A DNA stretch of 61,860 nucleotides from positions 1-61,860 of the forward strand of contig NZ_LPNR01000086.1 in assembly GCF_019266065.1 (NCBI RefSeq), in the 5' to 3' direction. This document shows positions 1 through 9,290 of this stretch, piece by piece. The notes under the pieces were generated by a model. It was not told the origin of the DNA, did no database searches, and was given only the letters and a program-made list of their open reading frames with translations. Position 1 is the stretch's first letter. Every line of letters begins with the position of its first letter. The position numbers and the translations under genes were made by a program. The stretch comes from Nocardia sp. MH4. Lineage in GTDB: Bacteria > Actinomycetota > Actinomycetes > Mycobacteriales > Mycobacteriaceae.

Positions 1-111
1 GGGATCGGCGGCGGGCGGCCGGTCGGCCGAGGCGGGCGCCGCGCCCAACCCGAACGACGCGCCCACACCGAGCGCCACGGCCGCCGCCGCGACGCGCAGG
101 CTCGCGTTCAC
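1..111 (-). CDS. mycP: Mycosin (MycP) subtilisin-like protease, N-terminal fragment
   Basis: Only the first 37 codons lie in the window; the gene runs off the left edge. The GTG start overlaps the eccD stop by four bases (GTGA), the usual sign of translational coupling. The visible protein is a signal peptide: a short start with one Arg, an Ala/Val/Gly-rich core, then an Ala-x-Ala-like end before a Pro-rich stretch. No catalytic residue is visible. The call rests on position: in ESX-4 loci mycP follows eccD on the same strand, opposite to eccC. Mycosins are membrane-anchored subtilases that stabilise the ESX channel on its outer side. A different secreted protein cannot be excluded from 37 residues. 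Confidence 0.6.
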   Translation of the reverse strand, partial: MNASLRVAAAAVALGVGASFGLGAAPASADRPPAADP

Positions 112-1574
112 AGCCCGCGAACGAGGGAGTAGAGCTCGGCGACCCAGAACACCAGCGGCAGCACCGCGGCGACGAACGCGTACTCGAGCAGTTCGACCGC
201 CCGGCGCATCGGCGGCGTCGCCGACTGGTTCGGCACGATCAGGCCGATCACCAGCGCGGCGATCAGGATCGCCAGCGCGGCGCCGAAAACCACCAGCGGC
301 TGGCGCATTTCGAGCGCGACGCCGATCAGCATGATCAGCACGATCGACGCGCCACCGGCGATCAACACGATCGCCTGCTCGGCGCCGGCATAGGTGCGGC
401 TGCGGAACATCAACACCGCGGCGCACACCAGCGCGAGCGCGATGCCGGGCCAGTACGGGTCGTCGGCGGTCGCGTCGATCGCCAGCAGCGCGCCGACGAC
501 GGTGACCAGCGTGGTCGCGGTGACCAGACCGGCGAGGTAGTTGCGGGCCCGCTCCGACCGGGCGCGCAACGCGTCCAGGGTGGGCAGCGCGCGATGGTCG
601 TCCGGGTCGTCCTCGGTCGGATCGATCGGGGTGCCGGGGGAGGGGACCGGCGGCAGCGGCAGCTTCGCCAGCAGCATCGACACCCGCGGCGACAGCGAGA
701 GCCCGAGGAGTCCGACCGCGGCGACGACCGCGCCGATGGCCTTGACCGGCTGGTCGGTGAGCAGCCCGACCAGCGCCGCCGGGATGACGAACACCGAGAT
801 CGCGGCCGCGCCGATGAACAGCGCGAGGCCGACCCCGGTGACGCGCCAAGCCAGCACGGCGGTCGCGCCGAACAGGGTGGCGCCGAGCAGCAGATGCGCC
901 CAACCGTAGTGATCGGGCACCACCAGCATTCCGCCGGTGAACGCGGTCGGCAGCGCGCAGCCGCCCAGGACCAGCGCGGCCGAGGTGTCGCCGTACATGC
1001 GGCTGAGCACCGTGCCCGCGACCACGCACAGGATCGCGACCAGCAGCGCGAGCGAGCCGGTCACCCAGAACGGCAGCGCGTCCGGGGCGGCCAGCAAACC
1101 GAAGCAGCCGACCAGCATGGTGACCGCGGCGAGTACCGAACCGGTGATCCGCGCCGTCTTCGGGGTCCAGCTGCGGTAGTGGTCGGCGTCGGCGATCGCG
1201 ACATTGTACATGATGTCGTCGAACAGCGGCGTCGGCGCGGTGTGCGAGGCACTCTCCAGCATGAGGAGCTCGCCGTCGCGCACCCCGTGCTCGCCGAGAC
1301 TGAGCGAATTCGAGAACGGCGGATGACCGATGCGCGCGAGCACCCATTCGGCAGGCTCGTAGCGCTCACCGTCGTTGTCGAAATCGTTGGAACGGCTGTG
1401 CTGGGCGACCATGTCGACCACGCTCGGGATGACGAGCGCGACCGGTACGTCGACCGGAATCGCCATATCGACCTGCGTGTGCTTGGCCAGAATCGTCACC
1501 CGGGCCAGATCCGGTGCGCGAACAATGCCGCGCGCGGAATCCTCCTCGAGATGATCGAGTCGCGCGTGCGTCAA
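108..1574 (-). CDS. eccD: Type VII secretion integral membrane protein EccD (ESX-4 type)
   Basis: A 488-residue protein with a cytoplasmic N-terminal region of about 110 residues fitting the ubiquitin-like (YukD) fold of EccD, followed by eleven hydrophobic segments from about residue 140 to the end. EccD forms the membrane vestibule of the ESX inner-membrane complex around EccC. A charged loop rich in Asp and Pro lies between the sixth and seventh segments. It is divergent from eccC across 185 bp and is followed by mycP with a four-base overlap. The absence of nearby eccE or espG fits ESX-4. The family call is firm; the ESX-4 assignment comes from gene order. Confidence 0.93.
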   Translation of the reverse strand: MTHARLDHLEEDSARGIVRAPDLARVTILAKHTQVDMAIPVDVPVALVIPSVVDMVAQHSRSNDFDNDGERYEPAEWVLARIGHPPFSNSLSLGEHGVRDGELLMLESASHTAPTPLFDDIMYNVAIADADHYRSWTPKTARITGSVLAAVTMLVGCFGLLAAPDALPFWVTGSLALLVAILCVVAGTVLSRMYGDTSAALVLGGCALPTAFTGGMLVVPDHYGWAHLLLGATLFGATAVLAWRVTGVGLALFIGAAAISVFVIPAALVGLLTDQPVKAIGAVVAAVGLLGLSLSPRVSMLLAKLPLPPVPSPGTPIDPTEDDPDDHRALPTLDALRARSERARNYLAGLVTATTLVTVVGALLAIDATADDPYWPGIALALVCAAVLMFRSRTYAGAEQAIVLIAGGASIVLIMLIGVALEMRQPLVVFGAALAILIAALVIGLIVPNQSATPPMRRAVELLEYAFVAAVLPLVFWVAELYSLVRGL

Positions 1575-1759
1575 AACTCCCCCAACTCCGTCTCTACCTC
1601 GTGTTTCCGCTCGACCCCTCGGGCGATCGACAGTTTGCGGAACTCACCGTTCGGACAGCAGAATGCCTGACGAACCATACGACATGTCGGCCGCGACCTC
1701 TACACTGAGCCCGTCGCGAGGGAAGACAGCGAATAGTCAAGCAGGGGGAGTCTTCGACC

Positions 1760-4700
1760 ATGAGCACAGTACGGTTCCAGCGCCGTGCCCGGCGCGAGAT
1801 GCCGCGCACGCCGGGCGGCGAGGTCACCCTGCAGCCACCGCCCGAGATCCCCCGGATCACGCCGGGAAACCTGCTGATGAAGATGATGCCCGTCGTCATG
1901 GTCGTGGGCATGGTCGGCATGATGGCGCTGATGTTCACCCAGGGCAGCGGCATGCTGTCCAACCCGATGTCGATGATGTTCCCGCTGATGATGATCATGT
2001 CGATGGTCACCATGTTCGGCCAGGGCAGCGGCAAGGGCGCCAAGGCCGCCGAGGCCAACGAAGATCGCAAGGACTACCTGCGCTACCTCGACCAGGTCCG
2101 CAAGGACGTCGACGAGACCGCCAAGCAGCAGCGCGCCGCCGTCGAGTGGAGCCACCCCGAGCCCGGCCTGATCTGGATGCTCGCCGGCACCAGCCGCATG
2201 TGGGAGCGCCGCTCCGGCGACAAGGACTTCTGCCACGCCCGCATCGGCCTGGGCGGTCAGCGCCTGGCCACCCGCCTGGTCGCCCCGGAGACCGGCCCGG
2301 TCGAGGAGCTCGAACCGATCGCCGCGGTGTCCCTGCGCCGCTTCGTCCGCGCCCACTCCACCGTCCCCGACCTGCCCACCGCGATCGCGGTGAAGGGTTT
2401 CGGCACCATCGCCCTCGACGGTGACCGCGCCCAGGCCCGCGACATGACTCGCGCGATGTTGTTGCAGCTGTGCATGTTCCAGGCTCCCGACCAGGTGCTC
2501 GTCGCCGTGGTCTGCGGTCCTGACACCGCGCGCGAGTGGGAGTGGACCAAATGGCTCCCGCACACCCAGCACCCCGAGGTCTCCGACGGCATCGGCACCC
2601 AGCGCATGTTCTACGGCTCCATCCGCGAAGCCCTCAGCAGCCTGCACCCGCTGCTCGGCAACCGTGTGCGTTACTCGCGTAACCAGCCGAACAACCCGAA
2701 CCTGGTGCACGTGGTGATCGTCGTCGACGGCGGCCTGCTCGAGGCCGAGGACGACCAGCTGCGCGAATCCGGCTTCGAGGGCGTCACCATCATCGACCTG
2801 TGCAATTACGCACCCCGCCTTGCCGTTTCGCGCGGCATCAAGATGGTCGTCGAAGACGGCGAATGCCTCGGCCGCGGCGCCACCGGCAACCAGGAACGCT
2901 TCGCCACCATCGACCGGGTCAGCGCCGAACAGGCCCAGCAGGCCGCCCGCCGCCTGGCTCCTTACCGCGCCGCCACCCAGCGCAGCAGCGACGTCGAGAC
3001 CGACGAGTCCGAGACCATCTCGACCTGGTCGCAGCTGATGAACCTGGGCGACATCGGCAACTTCAACCCGGCCAGCGCCTGGCGCCCGCGGTACGGACGT
3101 GAGCGTCTGCGCGTGCCGTTCGGCCTCGGCGCCGACGGTGCTCCGGTCGAGCTCGACATCAAGGAAGCCGCCGAGAACGGCATGGGCCCGCACGGCCTGT
3201 GCATCGGCGCCACCGGTTCCGGTAAGTCCGAGTTCCTGCGCACCCTCGTGCTCAGCCTGCTCGCCACCCACTCGCCCGACCAGCTCAACCTGGTCCTGGT
3301 CGACTTCAAGGGTGGCGCCACCTTCCTCGGCCTCGACGGCGTCCCCCACGTCGCCGCCGTCATCACCAACCTCGAAGACGAGGCCGACCTCGTCGACCGT
3401 ATGAAGGACGCCCTGGCGGGCGAGATGAACCGCCGCCAGGAGGTCCTGCGCCAGGCGGGCAACTTCGCCAACGTCTCCGAATACGAGAAGGCCCGCGCCG
3501 CCGGCGCCGACCTCGACCCGCTGCCCGCCCTGTTCGTCGTGCTCGACGAGTTCTCCGAACTCCTCACCCAGCACCCGGACTTCGCCGAGCTGTTCGTGAT
3601 GATCGGCCGCCTCGGCCGCTCGCTGCACGTCCACCTCCTGCTCGCCTCGCAGCGACTGGAAGAGGGCAAGCTCAAGGGCCTCGAGTCCCACCTGTCCTAC
3701 CGCATTGGCCTGAAGACGTTCTCCGCCAACGAGTCCCGCCAGGTCCTCGGTGTCCCCGACGCCTACAACCTGCCCAACTCGCCCGGTGGCGGCTACCTCA
3801 AGGCCGACTCCGGCGAGATCCAGCGCTTCCAGGCCTCCTACGTCTCCGGCCCCTACGTCGGCGGCGGCTCACAGCGCGAGGTCACCAGCGCGGGCATCGT
3901 CGGCGGCGAAATCGACGTCAACGCACGCCCGTTCAGCGCCAATCACGTCGCCTTCCGCACCTCCGACCGCGTGCCGGTGGCCCCGGAGTCGACCTTCGAG
4001 CCCGAGCCCACCGGCGACGACGGCGATCAGATGTCGAACCTGAACATGCTGGTCTCCCGCATCACCGGCCACGGCCGCCCCGCCCATGAGATCTGGCTGC
4101 CGCCGCTGGACGAGGCGCCGACCCTGGATCAGCTGAACCCGCGCTCGATCATCACCGGCGAGTACTCGCCGATCGCCACCCTGCGCGCCGCCATCGGCAT
4201 CGTCGACCGTCCGTACGACCAGCGTCGCGACCCGATGATGCTGGATCTGTCGGGCGCCCGCGGCCACGTGGCCATCGTCGGTGGCCCGCAGTCGGGTAAG
4301 TCGACGGCCCTGCGTTCGCTGGTCATGTCGATGTCGATGACCCACACCGCCGAGCAGGTGCAGTTCTACTGCCTCGACTTCGGTGGTGGCACGCTGTCCA
4401 GCCTCGAGGGACTCCCGCACGTCGGCTCCGTGGCCAACCGCCTGGACCCGGACAAGGTGCGCCGCACCGTCGCCGAGATGAGCACCTTGGTCCGGCAGCG
4501 CGAGCAGCGCTTCCACCAGCTGGGCATCGAGTCCATGGTCGAATACCGCCGTCTGCGCGCGATGGACCCCAACAGCAGCCCCGCCGCGGCCGGCGCACAC
4601 GCCGACCCCTACGGTGACGCGTTCCTGGTCATCGACGGCTTCGGCACGATCCGCCAGGACTACGAGGCCCTCGAACAGCAGATCACCAACCTCGCCCTGC

Positions 4701-5794
4701 AAGGCCTCTCCTACGGCGTGCACGTCGTCATCGGCTTGTCCCGGTGGATGGAAGCGCGACCGGCCCTCAAGGACCAGATCGCCACCCGCATCGAGCTGCG
4801 CCTGGGTGACCCGATGGACTCCGACATCGGCCGCAAGTTCGCCTCGCTCGTGCCGCAGGGTCGTCCGGGCCGCGGTATCACCCCGGACGCACTGCACATG
4901 CTGATGGCCCTGCCCCGCGTCGACGGCAGCTCCGACCCGCTCGACCTGAGCGCCGGCGTCGCCCACGCGGTCGAACTGATCGCCCAGCGCACTCCCGGCC
5001 GCCCGGCCCCCGGCACGCGCACGCTGCCGGACCTGCTGGACCGGACCGAGCTGCTGCGCGGCATGCGCAACTGGCCCGCGGAAGTCGACCGGTCGCGTCC
5101 GAACATGCTGGTGCCGATCGGTGTCAACGAGTCCGAACTGGCGCCGGTCATGCTGAATCTGGCCGATACGCCGCACTTCCTGGTCTTCGGTGACAGTGAA
5201 TGCGGTAAGACCGCGTTGCTGCGGGGAATCGTCCAGGGTCTCGTCGAGTCGAACGAACCGTCGCAGGCCAAGATCATCCTCGGCGACTACCGGCGCACCC
5301 TGCTGGGCACCATCGAGACCAATCACCTGGCCGGCTACGCGCCCTCGGCGGAGGTGCTCACGCCGTTCGTCCAGCAGGTCGTCGGGATTCTCAAGTCCCG
5401 GATGCCGGGCGCCAACATCACCCAGCAGGAGCTGCGAGCGCGGTCGTGGTGGACCGGTCCCGAGCTCTACTTGATCATCGACGACTACGACCTGGTGGTC
5501 ACCCCGTCGGGTAACCCGCTCTCGCCCCTGGTCGAATTCATCCCGCACGCCAAGGACATCGGCTTCCACCTGATCATCGCCCGCCGCTCCGGTGGCGCGT
5601 CGCGCGCGCTGTACGAGCCCGTGGTGTCGCGCATGCGCGACGTCGGTTGCATCGGCCTCGTGATGAGCGGCAGCCGGGACGAAGGCCAGCTCTTCGGCAC
5701 CGTGCGCGCCAGCGCGATGCCTCCGGGGCGAGGAACCCTCGTGACCAGGAACGCGATCGATCTGGTGCAGTTGGCATGGGCACCGGCCTTGTGA
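1760..5794 (+). CDS. eccC: Type VII secretion ATPase EccC, fused EccCa-EccCb
   Basis: A 1344-residue FtsK/SpoIIIE-type motor that recognises and drives substrates through the ESX complex. Two membrane helices lie at about residues 38-90, very rich in Met. Three ATPase domains follow with P-loops near residue 483 (GATGSGKSE), 840 (GGPQSGKST) and 1143 (FGDSECGKT). The first domain has a full Walker B (VVLDEF); the second (FLVIDGF) and third (YLIIDDY) lack the catalytic Glu, as is known for EccC, where only the first ATPase is expected to be strongly active. Both halves are fused in one chain, as in ESX-4. The start follows an AGGGGGA ribosome site. The stop overlaps the next gene by four bases. 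Confidence 0.96.
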   Translation: MSTVRFQRRARREMPRTPGGEVTLQPPPEIPRITPGNLLMKMMPVVMVVGMVGMMALMFTQGSGMLSNPMSMMFPLMMIMSMVTMFGQGSGKGAKAAEANEDRKDYLRYLDQVRKDVDETAKQQRAAVEWSHPEPGLIWMLAGTSRMWERRSGDKDFCHARIGLGGQRLATRLVAPETGPVEELEPIAAVSLRRFVRAHSTVPDLPTAIAVKGFGTIALDGDRAQARDMTRAMLLQLCMFQAPDQVLVAVVCGPDTAREWEWTKWLPHTQHPEVSDGIGTQRMFYGSIREALSSLHPLLGNRVRYSRNQPNNPNLVHVVIVVDGGLLEAEDDQLRESGFEGVTIIDLCNYAPRLAVSRGIKMVVEDGECLGRGATGNQERFATIDRVSAEQAQQAARRLAPYRAATQRSSDVETDESETISTWSQLMNLGDIGNFNPASAWRPRYGRERLRVPFGLGADGAPVELDIKEAAENGMGPHGLCIGATGSGKSEFLRTLVLSLLATHSPDQLNLVLVDFKGGATFLGLDGVPHVAAVITNLEDEADLVDRMKDALAGEMNRRQEVLRQAGNFANVSEYEKARAAGADLDPLPALFVVLDEFSELLTQHPDFAELFVMIGRLGRSLHVHLLLASQRLEEGKLKGLESHLSYRIGLKTFSANESRQVLGVPDAYNLPNSPGGGYLKADSGEIQRFQASYVSGPYVGGGSQREVTSAGIVGGEIDVNARPFSANHVAFRTSDRVPVAPESTFEPEPTGDDGDQMSNLNMLVSRITGHGRPAHEIWLPPLDEAPTLDQLNPRSIITGEYSPIATLRAAIGIVDRPYDQRRDPMMLDLSGARGHVAIVGGPQSGKSTALRSLVMSMSMTHTAEQVQFYCLDFGGGTLSSLEGLPHVGSVANRLDPDKVRRTVAEMSTLVRQREQRFHQLGIESMVEYRRLRAMDPNSSPAAAGAHADPYGDAFLVIDGFGTIRQDYEALEQQITNLALQGLSYGVHVVIGLSRWMEARPALKDQIATRIELRLGDPMDSDIGRKFASLVPQGRPGRGITPDALHMLMALPRVDGSSDPLDLSAGVAHAVELIAQRTPGRPAPGTRTLPDLLDRTELLRGMRNWPAEVDRSRPNMLVPIGVNESELAPVMLNLADTPHFLVFGDSECGKTALLRGIVQGLVESNEPSQAKIILGDYRRTLLGTIETNHLAGYAPSAEVLTPFVQQVVGILKSRMPGANITQQELRARSWWTGPELYLIIDDYDLVVTPSGNPLSPLVEFIPHAKDIGFHLIIARRSGGASRALYEPVVSRMRDVGCIGLVMSGSRDEGQLFGTVRASAMPPGRGTLVTRNAIDLVQLAWAPAL

Positions 5795-7248
5795 CCGACA
5801 TCGACGTCGTGGTCGGTGATGCGCGCGTCCTGGCGCGCACCTCGGCCCGGCACGTGGATGTCGTTCCGACGGTGATGCCGGTGCCGAACGGCATCCTGGT
5901 CGGCGCGCCGACCGGCCCGTCGCAACCGGCGGTCTCGGCGCTGTCGCTGGCCGACTCGGCCTGGATCGGCTATGAGCCGCACCCGCTTTCGATCACCGCG
6001 GCCACCGACGCGGTGGTCGACGATGTCCTCGCGGGGGTGGCGCCGACTCCGCCCGGCGCGAGTATCGGTGTCGCACACCCCAGTTCGTGGTCGACAGCGC
6101 GCCGCTCGATCCTGGCCCGCTCATTCGCCAGGTACTCGGGTGCGGTCACGTTGGAACCGATCGCCGCCCGCGTCGCCCGGCTGCGCCAGACACTGGCGAC
6201 CACCGAGTTCGTCGTTGTCGTCGAAATCGACCCGCTGGCCGTCACGGTGAGCGCGGTCGACCGTTCCCGGGACCAGGTCTCGGTCGCGGCCTGCGAGCAC
6301 GAACCCACCCTGGGCGCGGGTGACTGGAACGACGACGACATCGATCGCCTGGCGGCCATGATCCGCGAGGTCGCCGACGGCTCCCGCCCGACATCGGTAC
6401 TGGTCGTCGGCCCGGCTGACGACCACCTGCTGGAGCGCTTGCGCGAGTTCGCCGCCGAAACCTGGACCACCCAGCCGACCCCGCTGGTCCAGCCAGTGGC
6501 CTTCACCGCCCTGCTACTGCCGCAATCCGGACTCACCGACGACCGGGCACGCCCGATCCCGGCGCAGAACGCGGAATGGGTGGGCACCCTCCGCGAACGC
6601 GCCGCAGCCACCGCGCCCGAGCCACGCCACGGCACCGCCAAAATCATTGCCGCGGCGGCGATATCACTGGTGGTCGTCACCGCGGGCATCGTCGCGGTCG
6701 TGGCGACCCGCGACAGCGACGCCGACGCGGCCACGGCCACGGCCACCCAGAACACGCCGACAACGGTGTCCACCGCACCGGAGCCCCTGTCTCCGAAGCC
6801 ATCGACCACCCAACCGGCCGCGACGCCCGCCCAGCACACGATGGGCCGCGTCACCTTCAACATCCCGTCCGGCTGGCGCCTCGCCACCGGCTCACCGGCG
6901 GACCGAGCCGCGCTCGTTCCGCAGACAGCCACCCCCGGCCGAATTACTGTGACGTACAACACTGTCGCGGAGCAGGCTGGATATGATGAAGTGCTTAGGG
7001 ACATCACCGCGCGGATCTCGCGCGCCGAGCCCGGGCGGTTCGGTACGCCGGAACGCGATGTGGTGTTCGCCGGGCGCCGGGGGATCGGCTACCAAGAGCT
7101 TCCTGGCGACGGTTCCGTCGTCAGGTGGTACGTCCTTCTCGACCATGGCGTCCAGACCAACGTCGGCTGCCAGCACGGCTCGGGAGGATGGGGGACTGTC
7201 AGTACTGCGTGCGAGGAAGTGATGCGATCAGTGTCGATCTCGCCGTAG
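5791..7248 (+). CDS. Type VII secretion-associated protein, Rv3446c family
   Basis: About 485 residues. The GTG start shares a GTGA overlap with the eccC stop; an ATG 15 bases upstream is possible. The N-terminal 280 residues are cytoplasmic with short actin-like or Hsp70-like stretches. One membrane helix lies at about residues 283-307, then a Thr/Pro-rich linker and a C-terminal domain of about 135 residues outside the membrane that begins near a Met-Gly-Arg-Val sequence. This layout and the position between eccC and the esx pair match Rv3446c, an ESX-4 component of unknown biochemical role. Coupling to eccC suggests a fixed ratio to the motor. Confidence 0.85.
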   Translation: MTDIDVVVGDARVLARTSARHVDVVPTVMPVPNGILVGAPTGPSQPAVSALSLADSAWIGYEPHPLSITAATDAVVDDVLAGVAPTPPGASIGVAHPSSWSTARRSILARSFARYSGAVTLEPIAARVARLRQTLATTEFVVVVEIDPLAVTVSAVDRSRDQVSVAACEHEPTLGAGDWNDDDIDRLAAMIREVADGSRPTSVLVVGPADDHLLERLREFAAETWTTQPTPLVQPVAFTALLLPQSGLTDDRARPIPAQNAEWVGTLRERAAATAPEPRHGTAKIIAAAAISLVVVTAGIVAVVATRDSDADAATATATQNTPTTVSTAPEPLSPKPSTTQPAATPAQHTMGRVTFNIPSGWRLATGSPADRAALVPQTATPGRITVTYNTVAEQAGYDEVLRDITARISRAEPGRFGTPERDVVFAGRRGIGYQELPGDGSVVRWYVLLDHGVQTNVGCQHGSGGWGTVSTACEEVMRSVSISP

Positions 7249-7372
7249 GTTTCGGAAATTTCTCCGAAAGATGATGGAACCGAACGCACCGTCGGTGCGT
7301 CGAACCTAAGTAGAAGGGCTCAGATCGCCAGCAGGGGGGTCTGGTCCACCTTGACCACGAAGGAGCCAGAAG

Positions 7373-7699
7373 ATGGGTTTTAACGCAACTCCTGCGGAGA
7401 TCCAGGCGTTCTCCACGAAGATGAAGGACAAGCACGACGCCATCGAGGGCATGATCCGCAACGCGGAAGGTCACGCCAGCGATGTCAACAACCCGGCCTT
7501 CCAGGGTGCGGCGGGCAAGGCCTTCCAGTCGACGATGGGTGACTACCTCACGTCCGCTCGTCGGTTGAACGAGGCGCTGTACCAGGCTTCGGACACCGTC
7601 TCCACGATCGCCAGCACGATCTCGGACGAGGAAGTGGACAACGCGCAGCAGATCCTCGCGGAGACTGCGGCGGACACTCCCACCCTCAACATGCGCTGA
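7373..7699 (+). CDS. esxU: WXG100-family ESX-4 substrate, EsxU-like, without the Trp
   Basis: A 108-residue, all-helical protein of WXG100 size. At the hairpin turn, where WXG is expected, it reads AFQG, so the Trp is replaced by Phe while the Gly stays. A well-spaced GGAG ribosome site precedes the ATG. It is the first of two adjacent esx genes 34 bp apart, expected to form a heterodimer secreted by the ESX-4 motor. A hairpin with 7-bp arms and a GTC loop (7284-7300) lies in the 124-bp leader. The name follows gene order (eccC, Rv3446c gene, esxU, esxT) rather than strong sequence identity. Confidence 0.75.
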   Translation: MGFNATPAEIQAFSTKMKDKHDAIEGMIRNAEGHASDVNNPAFQGAAGKAFQSTMGDYLTSARRLNEALYQASDTVSTIASTISDEEVDNAQQILAETAADTPTLNMR

Positions 7700-7733
7700 C
7701 TCCCACGACACTGACCTTTCGAAAGGACCAACA

Positions 7734-8039
7734 ATGACTGACATCGGTGCAATCCGGTATGACTTCGCGGCCATCAACGATGCGGGTTCCGGTCTGCAGT
7801 CGCAGGCGCAGCAGATCACCACTGCTCTGCAGGACTACGAGAACGAGTTCCAGCGCTTCATCGAGGAAAACTGGTCCGAGGGTGAGGGCTCGACCGCGTT
7901 CACGATCATGCAGACCAAGTGGGCTCAGCAGTCCACTGATCTGAACGCGAAGCTGCAGGCCATCGGCACGAAGACGCTGTCCGGCTCCGAGAACATGAAG
8001 GCCACCGACGCGCGACTGGCGAACATGCTCCTGGGCTGA
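7734..8039 (+). CDS. esxT: WXG100-family ESX-4 substrate, EsxT-like
   Basis: A 101-residue helical protein with a variant turn, ENWSEGEG, in which Trp and Gly are separated by two residues rather than one. A second Trp (KWAQQS) follows in helix two at the usual spacing for Esx partners. An AAAGGA ribosome site lies just upstream. It is the likely partner of the preceding esx gene and the last gene of the ESX-4 plus-strand operon, which ends at a strong hairpin. In M. tuberculosis rplM follows directly; here 21 kb of other genes intervene. Confidence 0.77.
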   Translation: MTDIGAIRYDFAAINDAGSGLQSQAQQITTALQDYENEFQRFIEENWSEGEGSTAFTIMQTKWAQQSTDLNAKLQAIGTKTLSGSENMKATDARLANMLLG

Positions 8040-8056
8040 GCCTGAATCAACACACC

Positions 8057-8092
8057 GCGAGCGGGTTCGGAGGCTTCTCCGGACCCGCTCGC
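8057..8092. terminator. Hairpin terminator between convergent esxT and a lipoprotein gene
   Basis: Arms at 8057-8070 and 8079-8092 pair over 14 bp with one G-T wobble around an 8-base loop. It lies between two converging genes and is nearly symmetrical, so it may stop transcription from both sides. There is no T tract, which is common for actinobacterial terminators. Confidence 0.7.
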
Positions 8093-8103
8093 AGCGCTTA
8101 TCG

Positions 8104-9288
8104 TCATTTGGCGCCGACGAGCAGCTTGTACTGGGCTGCAGTTCGCTGATACGTGTCTTGAAGGTTCGCACCGCCAATTCTGGCGACATACCGTCCAACG
8201 ACTATTCTGCAACTCGGCGGGGTGTTTTTAGTGATCTTGGCATTGGGGTCCACCGCATAGCATTGCGCTGTCGGGAGATTCGGGGGCGGATCCGCCGCCA
8301 GCAGCCCGGAATCGTCCTTGTTCTTCTTGTCGAAGGCATTGGAAAGTCTGGCTGCGGCAGCCTCATCGCGAGTTCGGTACACGAACGCGCCGCCACGGCT
8401 GACGATGTAGTCGACCCCGGCATCGGTGTAGGCGGGGCCATAGGTGAATGGTTCCTTCGCCATCGATATCGCCGCACGAATCGGATAGACGGCTGTCCGA
8501 CTGTTGGGTTCGCTGTCGGGCAGTGTCCGGCTCAGCATGCCATCGATGTCGAGCGGCAGATTTCGCACCTCGGCAAGGGGAGTTCGCTTGTAGGACTTGA
8601 GACGGTCTACTTGGGCGTCCAAGAAGCGTTTTGCAATTGCAGCGCTATCCACAGGATCGAACGGCCGGCTGACTGGGTCTGCGACCTGAATATAGAGCAG
8701 CATGTCTTCGTGGGGAAGCCAGGCGCGCACCGTCGCGGTGTGAAAAGGTTCGAGCGGTGTCGTTTTGGAGATCGCGTCGGGATGGCCATCGATCTGGATC
8801 GGTATGCCTGGTGAACCTGCAGTCAATTTCTGGGCTGCCAGCCGGGCAAGCTCAGGCGTCTCGAAGCGAAGCGTATACGTCTCGATGCCTCGACCGAGGT
8901 CTGGCAGTGCTCGCCGGTATCCGAGTACGTACCATCCGGCAACCAGTCCGGGTACTTCCTTGGTGAATTGTCGGCTGCCGATGCCACTGTCGGAAAATTC
9001 GGGTGGAGTCTCGCTCGTGACGAATTGCTTGCGATTATCGAATGATCCGTATCCGAACCGGGGGTCGTATTCGAAGGGTATCGGTGTGTTGGTTGCGATA
9101 TTCAGGGCTTCGCGAAGTTCTCCCGACGTTGGGGTCCTCAACGTTTCGACGTCTACCGGCGTGGTCGGGTAGTTCCCTGAGTCGAGCTTGCTCGGATCGA
9201 CCGAATCCGCGGTGCTCGTTTCGGTTCCTCCGCATGAGCACAGCAGAATGAGGGCGGCGGCGGAGGCGATGGCGGGCCGGATTCGCAT
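8104..9288 (-). CDS. DUF7373-like lipoprotein, type A second copy
   Basis: About 394 residues with a lipoprotein signal peptide; the lipid-bearing Cys is near residue 19 (LLCSCGG, a slightly unusual lipobox). The mature protein begins with the family motif L-D-S-G-N-Y-P-T-T and ends with a block around AAQYKLLVG that all eight lipoproteins of this cluster share in some form. It is most like the gene at 12206-13420 (shared PTSGELREA / PTSGALREA stretch). The ATG lies two bases after the preceding gene's stop. Its DNA uses more A/T-ending codons than its paralog. The function is unknown; it should be anchored on the outer face of the membrane. Confidence 0.82.
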   Translation of the reverse strand: MRIRPAIASAAALILLCSCGGTETSTADSVDPSKLDSGNYPTTPVDVETLRTPTSGELREALNIATNTPIPFEYDPRFGYGSFDNRKQFVTSETPPEFSDSGIGSRQFTKEVPGLVAGWYVLGYRRALPDLGRGIETYTLRFETPELARLAAQKLTAGSPGIPIQIDGHPDAISKTTPLEPFHTATVRAWLPHEDMLLYIQVADPVSRPFDPVDSAAIAKRFLDAQVDRLKSYKRTPLAEVRNLPLDIDGMLSRTLPDSEPNSRTAVYPIRAAISMAKEPFTYGPAYTDAGVDYIVSRGGAFVYRTRDEAAAARLSNAFDKKNKDDSGLLAADPPPNLPTAQCYAVDPNAKITKNTPPSCRIVVGRYVARIGGANLQDTYQRTAAQYKLLVGAK

Positions 9289-9290
9289 GG

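Noticed and set aside
1700..3691. Long minus-strand ORF opposite eccC, and another at 3869-5569
   Set aside because: Both lie wholly within eccC on the other strand; the translations are His/Asp/Gly-rich with no motifs. High-GC DNA gives such frames by chance.
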